Shown here piece after piece: positions 59,376 to 64,000 of a stretch of 64,000 nt of DNA (position 1 is its first letter; each line of letters begins with the position of its first letter). Both the position numbers and the translations under genes were made by a program. Source of the stretch: Actinomycetes bacterium (lineage in GTDB: Bacteria; Actinomycetota; Actinomycetes; Actinomycetales; Microbacteriaceae); contig JAEZHW010000036.1 in NCBI GenBank assembly GCA_023436775.1, positions 1 through 64,000 of the forward strand, read 5' to 3'. Below the pieces are notes generated by a model. It was given only the letters and a program-made list of their open reading frames with translations, was not told where the DNA came from and did not search any database.

Positions 59376-60047
59376 ATGTCTCTGCCGCGCTTCTCCCCTG
59401 TCCTGTTCGACTTCGACGGCACCCTCGTCGACACCGCCCCCGGGATCGTCACCGCCCTGGCGGCAACGCTGGACCACTTCGGTCTGCCCGCCGAGGAGCC
59501 GAGCACGCTACGCAACCGCATCGGTCCGCCGCTGCCCGAGATCGTGGCCTCCCTCACCGGCTTCGTCGACGAGCAACTCACCGAGGCGATCGCCTTCTAC
59601 CGCGCCCAGCGCGGCGGAGGCCTCGCCGGGATCCAGAACTCCGAGATCTTCCCCGGGATGCTCGAACTCATCCTCGAGCTGAAAGGCGCAGGCGTGCCGC
59701 TGGGGATCGCCACCTCGCGTCCCCAGCACTCGGCCGAGAACGCGCTCAACTACTTCGAACTCACCAGCCACTTCACGGCCGTAGTCGGCTCAGATGAGGA
59801 CGCCGGCCGCAAGACCAAGGGCGACGTGGTCGCCGAGGCGCTGCGCCAACTGCGGGCCGCCGGTGCTGAGGTGGACCCGGCGCGCACCTTGCTGCTCGGT
59901 GACCGAATCCACGACGCCGAAGGTGGCGCGGAGCACGGCATCAACGTGCTGCTGGTCGACTGGGGATATGGGACCGAGGCGGAGGCAGCCGGTACGCTCG
60001 GGTATGCGCGCGGACCGGAGGATGTCCGCAAGGTCCTCTTCGGCTAA
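59376..60047 (+). CDS. HAD phosphatase, phosphoglycolate-phosphatase-like
   Basis: 223 aa. Motif I LFDFDGTLVDTAPG, motif II IATSRPQHSAENAL, motif III Lys in GRKTKGDVVAEAL and motif IV LLLGDRIHDAEGG; small helical C1 cap. May clear phosphoglycolate or pyrophosphate. ATG is 7 nt after TAGGCT (59363-59368). Confidence 0.9.
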   Translation: MSLPRFSPVLFDFDGTLVDTAPGIVTALAATLDHFGLPAEEPSTLRNRIGPPLPEIVASLTGFVDEQLTEAIAFYRAQRGGGLAGIQNSEIFPGMLELILELKGAGVPLGIATSRPQHSAENALNYFELTSHFTAVVGSDEDAGRKTKGDVVAEALRQLRAAGAEVDPARTLLLGDRIHDAEGGAEHGINVLLVDWGYGTEAEAAGTLGYARGPEDVRKVLFG

Positions 60048-60056
60048 GGAGCTGCT

Positions 60057-61346
60057 ATGGACGGTCTCGGGGTTGCCCTGCTCGTCCTGATCATCGCCGT
60101 GGGCGTCAGCTTCGGCGTGGCCATCTGGCGAGTGTTTCGTCGCCCGGCGCCGATGCAACGTTCGATGGCGGGTGCGCCATTTCGCACCCCGCTGCGCGCG
60201 ATCGAGCAGCAGGCCAGCCTCGGCCTGGTGGGCGCCGACGACGCGGTGATTGAAGCCGAGGCGGAACTCGGCTTCGTCTCCGCCCAGTTCGGTGACGCCG
60301 AGGGGCGCGAGTTCGCGGCCGTCGTCAAGGACGCTCGCGCCCGCCTCAACCAGGCCTTCACCCTGCAGCAGCGCCTCAGCAGCGCCGAGGCCCAGTTCTG
60401 GAGTGACCACAAGCGTCGCGAGCACGTCAAGCAGATCCTCGGCATCACGAACGCCATCCAGGACAGCCTGCTGAAGCAACAGCGGGCCTTCGACGATCTG
60501 CGTCGCCGTGAGCGCGGGGCGTCCGCTGCTGCCGAGCAGTTGCGCCGCGACCTCGACGGCTTGCATGAGCGTTGGCTCAGGATCGGCGCCGAGTTCCGCG
60601 ACGCGAAGGACCGCTTCGAGGACCCAACGCTGGAACACAGCGGCAGCATTACCGCGGCGGGCTCTGAGGCCGGTACCAAGGCGTCCCGGCTCTTGGACGC
60701 GGTTCAAGGCCGGCTGATCAAGGACCCAAATGCCTCGGTGGTTCGGGATCTGGAAGCGGTGGAACGCGAGATGCTGCGCTTCCGCGAGTCGGTGGAGAGC
60801 CTCGAGCGGATCGTGCAGCAACTCAACGAGGCCCAGCGCACCCTGCAGTCGCGACTCCAGGAACTGCCCACCACCATTCGGCCCGCCCTGGAGGGTGCTG
60901 CCGCGAAGCGCGCCGGCGGCGACCCCGCCCTCAGTGCCGCCACCGACGCCGCGCGCGCCGAGCTGGAGCAACTGCTGGTGCGCGCCAGCGGACCCGAGGC
61001 CCAGCGCCGCCCGCTGGACACGCTGCGAGAGCTCGACGCCGCTTCCGCCGCGCTCGAGGCGGCGCTGCGCAACGAACGCAACGAGCAGCAACGCCGAGCC
61101 AACGCCGAAGCCGCGCTGGTGGGTGCTCGCCTGATCGCCGAGAGCCAGATCGGGGTCGCCCGCGATGTCATTCGCCGCGGCGCCGGGGCCGAGGCCCGGG
61201 CACGTCTGGTTGAGGCCGAGCGGCAACTGGCCAACGCAGCACTCGAGGCGCACCCCGTGGATGCGCTCGATGCCGCTCGACGCGCCACCATGCTGGCCAA
61301 CGATGCCGAGGCCCTAGCCCGCTACGACCTGCTGGGGCGACGCTAG
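60057..61346 (+). CDS. Membrane-anchored coiled-coil protein (EzrA-like topology)
   Basis: 429 aa: one N-terminal helix (about 5-27), then long Ala/Arg/Glu/Leu-rich coiled coils broken near residues 190-230 and 280-310. I do not recognise a family; the layout resembles EzrA or septum-associated proteins, but similarity beyond topology is not visible. AAGGAG precedes the ATG at 60057, 9 bases after the HAD stop, so an operon is likely. Confidence 0.8.
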   Translation: MDGLGVALLVLIIAVGVSFGVAIWRVFRRPAPMQRSMAGAPFRTPLRAIEQQASLGLVGADDAVIEAEAELGFVSAQFGDAEGREFAAVVKDARARLNQAFTLQQRLSSAEAQFWSDHKRREHVKQILGITNAIQDSLLKQQRAFDDLRRRERGASAAAEQLRRDLDGLHERWLRIGAEFRDAKDRFEDPTLEHSGSITAAGSEAGTKASRLLDAVQGRLIKDPNASVVRDLEAVEREMLRFRESVESLERIVQQLNEAQRTLQSRLQELPTTIRPALEGAAAKRAGGDPALSAATDAARAELEQLLVRASGPEAQRRPLDTLRELDAASAALEAALRNERNEQQRRANAEAALVGARLIAESQIGVARDVIRRGAGAEARARLVEAERQLANAALEAHPVDALDAARRATMLANDAEALARYDLLGRR

Positions 61347-61353
61347 CGATGCA

Positions 61354-61389
61354 GCAGCGGCCTGACCCCCGTGAGGGCCAGGCCGCTGC
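61354..61389. terminator. Bidirectional terminator
   Basis: GCAGCGGCCTG at 61354-61364 pairs with CAGGCCGCTGC at 61379-61389. It separates the coiled-coil gene from the convergent cellulase gene. Confidence 0.75.
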
Positions 61390-61400
61390 GCTGCGACGGG

Positions 61401-63839
61401 CTAGGCGTCGGTCGCTGCCGCTGGGGCTGCCGAGGTGCCTCGGCGGCGGAGTGCGACGACGGCTGCGGCAGCGATCGCCACGGCGCCAGCCGCGCCGCCA
61501 CCGATCAGCAGCGGCGTGTTGTCCGCGCCACCGACGCTCGACCCCTGGTCGGCGAGCCATGAGGCGTACCAGGACAGGGCCGAGTTCCAGTTAATGGTCA
61601 TCTCGTTCACGCCCCAGGCCTGGATGTGGTCCACGTAGCACTGCTGCGGAGCACAGCCGAGGCTGAACAGCGCCGAGGAGACCGGGTCCGGCACATCCGA
61701 GTTCGGGCCGCCCGCGAGCGTGCCCTTCGGCGGGTGCGGCGAGTTCGGGCTCAGTTGCGCGGCGAACATGCGGCTGTGCTGGTTCTCGGAGTACACCGTG
61801 CCGTAGCCGGTGATGTACGAGTTGTTCATGCCGTTGCGGCCGAGCAGGTAGTCAGCAGCCTCGATCGCGGCCTGACGGTAGGTCTCGTCCTTGGTTAGGT
61901 CGTAGGCGACGGCCAGCACGATCGCGTTGTTCACGATGGCGCTGTTCGAGCCCCAGATGTAGGACAGCGAGCCCGGCTTGTAGGGCTGACCGAAGGCGAC
62001 GCGACGCTGGTCACCGAGGTACCGCTTCGCCGCCTCGAGCAGGCCTTCGCGGACGCGCTCGCGCTGCGGGTGGCTGTTGTCCACCAGGGCGAGGTCGATG
62101 TGACCGAGCATGGCGGTGTGCTGCCAGTCGAAGCCGTCCGCACGGTAGAAGGTGTCCTTCTGCAACTCTTCGCTGTTGGTGATGAGGTCGGCGTACTCCT
62201 GCTCACCGGTGGTGAGGTAGAGCTCGACCGCGGCCCAGTAGAACTCGTCGGTGAGCGTGCCGTCGTTGTACGGTCCACCACCGTTGACGCCGTCCGATGC
62301 CGAGGCGTACACGTCCGGGATCCGCTGCGCCGCTGCGTACGCGGCCTTCGCCTCGGCGACGAGCGCGTCCGCGAACTCGGCGTCGAACTCCCGCCACAGG
62401 CGCGCACCCTGCGCGGCGACGGCCGCGAAGTTCAGCGTGGCTGCGGTCGAGGGACGACGCAGTTCGCGCGGCATCTCGTCCTTGGCCGGGTCGAGCGGCA
62501 GACCGGTCCAGCGCTCATCGTGAATCTTGTGGTGGTAGAGCCCGGCGTACTGGTCGCCCTCCGGCACACGCATCTTGCGCATCCACTCCAACTCCCACCG
62601 CGCCTCGTCGAGCACGTCCGGGATACCGTTGCCGGCCTCGGGGATGCGCATCGAGTTGTCGGCGAGCGCCTCCGCGGTGCCGCGCAACTTCGCGTGCTCG
62701 TAGGTGCTCAGCACCTGCGCCACCGAGATGCCACCGTTGACCATGTACTTGCCGTGGTCACCGGCGTCGTACCAACCGCCGGTCACGTCCAGCGTGTAGT
62801 CACAGGTCCAGCCGCCGTAGTACTCCTGCGGTGCGGCACAGGGGACGTTGGTGTCGCCCTTGTTCGGCGCAACGCCGATGTGGCCAGCCGGACGCGCATA
62901 CTCCTCGCCGACGTACTGTGCCTCGATCTCGATACCACTGCGGGCGAGGTAGAAGTAGGCCAGGGCGTCGTAGCGCAGCTGGCTGTACAGGTCGGCCGCG
63001 ATCGCGAAGGGGTAGCTGACGTCACCGTCGACTTCGAGGGTGTAGCCGGTGCCCTCGGTGTTCACGTCGCTGAAGTCGGCGATGTGGACGTGGGCGGCCA
63101 GGGTCATGTCCTCACCGAAGACCCGGGTCTTGCCGGTAGCGACCGCGTTGCCGTTGGCGTCGCGCAGCGTCCAGTCCAGCGGGTCGGTCTTCGGGTTGAC
63201 GATGTTGGCGCGCTTGACGGCGCCCGGCAGGTAGCCGAGCTGGTTCACGCGCACGGTCGGACCGGTGTCGGGGCGGTAGGGCTCGGGCTCGGGTCCGGTG
63301 CGGAGGCTCACATCGTCGATGCAGAAGGTCCATTCGGTGGTGGCGCCACCGACCTGGAAGACGACCTGACCGATCGGGATGTCGGCCTTGGCGGTCCAGG
63401 CGTAGTTGTACTCCTGGAACTCCTGACCCATGATCGGGTTGCCCTCGTAGGACGCACCCCAGGGTTCGTGGCCTTCCTGAACGAGCGCGCGGATCGGGGT
63501 TTCGAGCGTGCCCTTGGCCTTGAAGCTGAAGTAGTAGTGCTCGTCCTTCTTGAGCACCACATTGTCGATGCCGACGATGTCCGACCATGCCGAACCGCCC
63601 TTGGGCGGCACGACGGTACACAGTGCGCCGCTGGAGTTGTCCAGCGTCAGGTCGGGCGTGCCCCACCAGGGCTCGTACTGCTTCTCGAAGCTGCTGTCGG
63701 GCAGCATATTGTCGCCGAACTCACCCTCGGCCTTGATGGTGATCGGGCTCTGGGCGGCGGCGAGGCCGGGGACGCCGAAGGCGAGGCCAACCGCGGCGAT
63801 CGCCGCGAGGGTGCGCCTTGGCAGGACGGCAGCGGACAT
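61401..63839 (-). CDS. Glycoside hydrolase family 9 cellulase, membrane-anchored
   Basis: 812 aa exported endo/exoglucanase. Signal peptide about 1-29; CBM4/9-like domain about 38-182; Ig-like CelD_N domain about 195-280; GH9 catalytic barrel about 285-765 with the nucleophile loop WYDAGDHGKYMVNGG (358-365), SENQHSRMFA, and the acid Glu746 in NEMTINWN. A C-terminal helix (about 777-797) with a following RRR anchors it to the membrane, and no LPXTG is present. GAGGAG precedes ATG 63839. A CebR-like operator lies 18 bp upstream, shared with the importer at the other end of the window. Confidence 0.95.
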   Translation of the reverse strand: MSAAVLPRRTLAAIAAVGLAFGVPGLAAAQSPITIKAEGEFGDNMLPDSSFEKQYEPWWGTPDLTLDNSSGALCTVVPPKGGSAWSDIVGIDNVVLKKDEHYYFSFKAKGTLETPIRALVQEGHEPWGASYEGNPIMGQEFQEYNYAWTAKADIPIGQVVFQVGGATTEWTFCIDDVSLRTGPEPEPYRPDTGPTVRVNQLGYLPGAVKRANIVNPKTDPLDWTLRDANGNAVATGKTRVFGEDMTLAAHVHIADFSDVNTEGTGYTLEVDGDVSYPFAIAADLYSQLRYDALAYFYLARSGIEIEAQYVGEEYARPAGHIGVAPNKGDTNVPCAAPQEYYGGWTCDYTLDVTGGWYDAGDHGKYMVNGGISVAQVLSTYEHAKLRGTAEALADNSMRIPEAGNGIPDVLDEARWELEWMRKMRVPEGDQYAGLYHHKIHDERWTGLPLDPAKDEMPRELRRPSTAATLNFAAVAAQGARLWREFDAEFADALVAEAKAAYAAAQRIPDVYASASDGVNGGGPYNDGTLTDEFYWAAVELYLTTGEQEYADLITNSEELQKDTFYRADGFDWQHTAMLGHIDLALVDNSHPQRERVREGLLEAAKRYLGDQRRVAFGQPYKPGSLSYIWGSNSAIVNNAIVLAVAYDLTKDETYRQAAIEAADYLLGRNGMNNSYITGYGTVYSENQHSRMFAAQLSPNSPHPPKGTLAGGPNSDVPDPVSSALFSLGCAPQQCYVDHIQAWGVNEMTINWNSALSWYASWLADQGSSVGGADNTPLLIGGGAAGAVAIAAAAVVALRRRGTSAAPAAATDA

Positions 63840-63856
63840 GGGTGCTCCTCGGGTGC

Positions 63857-63874
63857 TGTGGGAGCGCTCTCACA
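63857..63874. promoter_or_regulatory. LacI-family (CebR-like) operator of the cellulase gene
   Basis: TGTGGGAGCGCTCTCACA, an 18-bp inverted repeat with one mismatch, differs at two positions from the importer's operator (3533-3550), and both are followed by AATTG. No convincing -35/-10 pair was identified upstream of it. Confidence 0.8.
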
Positions 63875-64000
63875 ATTGAGCGCAGATCTTCGTTGATGCG
63901 CACGGCTGGTGCTTTCCCAGCACGATAGCGGGCGGAGTATTGGAACCGCTAGACCGAAATTTTCGACGAGGTGGTGGTTGGCCGCCAGCGTCAGTCACGA

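Noticed and set aside
1..64000. CRISPR arrays, insertion sequences, rRNA genes
   Set aside because: I looked for regularly spaced repeats, transposase motifs and rRNA signatures and saw none.

Overview
The window looks like a chromosomal segment of a high-GC Gram-positive actinomycete, most likely in the Micrococcales and Microbacteriaceae-like. The evidence is strong G/C bias at third codon positions, NucS instead of MutSL, the tiny actinobacterial ribosomal protein bS22 beside an excisionase-type HTH gene, a System II cytochrome c assembly operon led by a histidine-phosphatase gene, menaquinone (not ubiquinone) genes, and many start codons placed 6-7 nt after a TANNNT box, the signature of leaderless mRNAs. 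Genus and species cannot be told from the sequence alone.

Layout. 1-3600: minus-strand sugar ABC importer (lipoprotein, two permeases) behind a LacI-type operator. 3663-11300: phosphoglucomutase, prephenate dehydratase, a lipid kinase, serS, a HAD phosphatase, an LCP cell-wall transferase, tRNA-Ser(UGA), tRNA-Ser(GCU) and tRNA-Arg(ACG). 11300-21200: membrane protein with MarR regulator, orphan winged-helix regulator, tadA, CDF transporter, proC, Trk/Ktr potassium uptake, HTH plus bS22, HAD-IB phosphatase, glutaredoxin, Dabb and YegP-like proteins. 21236-27264: archaeal-type aspS and the cytochrome c maturation operon. 27274-37500: a menaquinone cluster (menC, menB, menE, menA, menD, isochorismate synthase, polyprenyl diphosphate synthase) with two small membrane proteins and PPK2. 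37569-39735: ferredoxin reductase, YajQ, tRNA-Tyr.

39780-43618 is a low-GC accessory island directly behind tRNA-Tyr. It holds a two-gene unit, a D12-class adenine methyltransferase followed without a gap by a 761-aa protein that joins a PD-(D/E)xK-type nuclease signature, a DGQHR (DndB-like) domain and a C-terminal HEPN-like RNxxxH motif. This is the best candidate in the window for an undescribed defence or modification system.

43619-64000 returns to core-like DNA: trpF, a Pr6Pr-type membrane protein, DedA, an inositol-monophosphatase-family enzyme, two tandem M23 peptidases with related 5' leaders, panD, an AcuI-like reductase, a HemC-like protein lacking the cofactor cysteine, a three-gene envelope operon, a beta-lactamase-fold protein that seems to have lost its catalytic Ser/Lys, an M13 peptidase, an MFS transporter, nucS, an OhrR-like regulator, a HAD phosphatase, a coiled-coil membrane protein, and a membrane-anchored GH9 cellulase. 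The cellulase carries nearly the same 18-bp operator as the ABC importer 60 kb away, suggesting one cello-oligosaccharide regulon covers both ends of the window.
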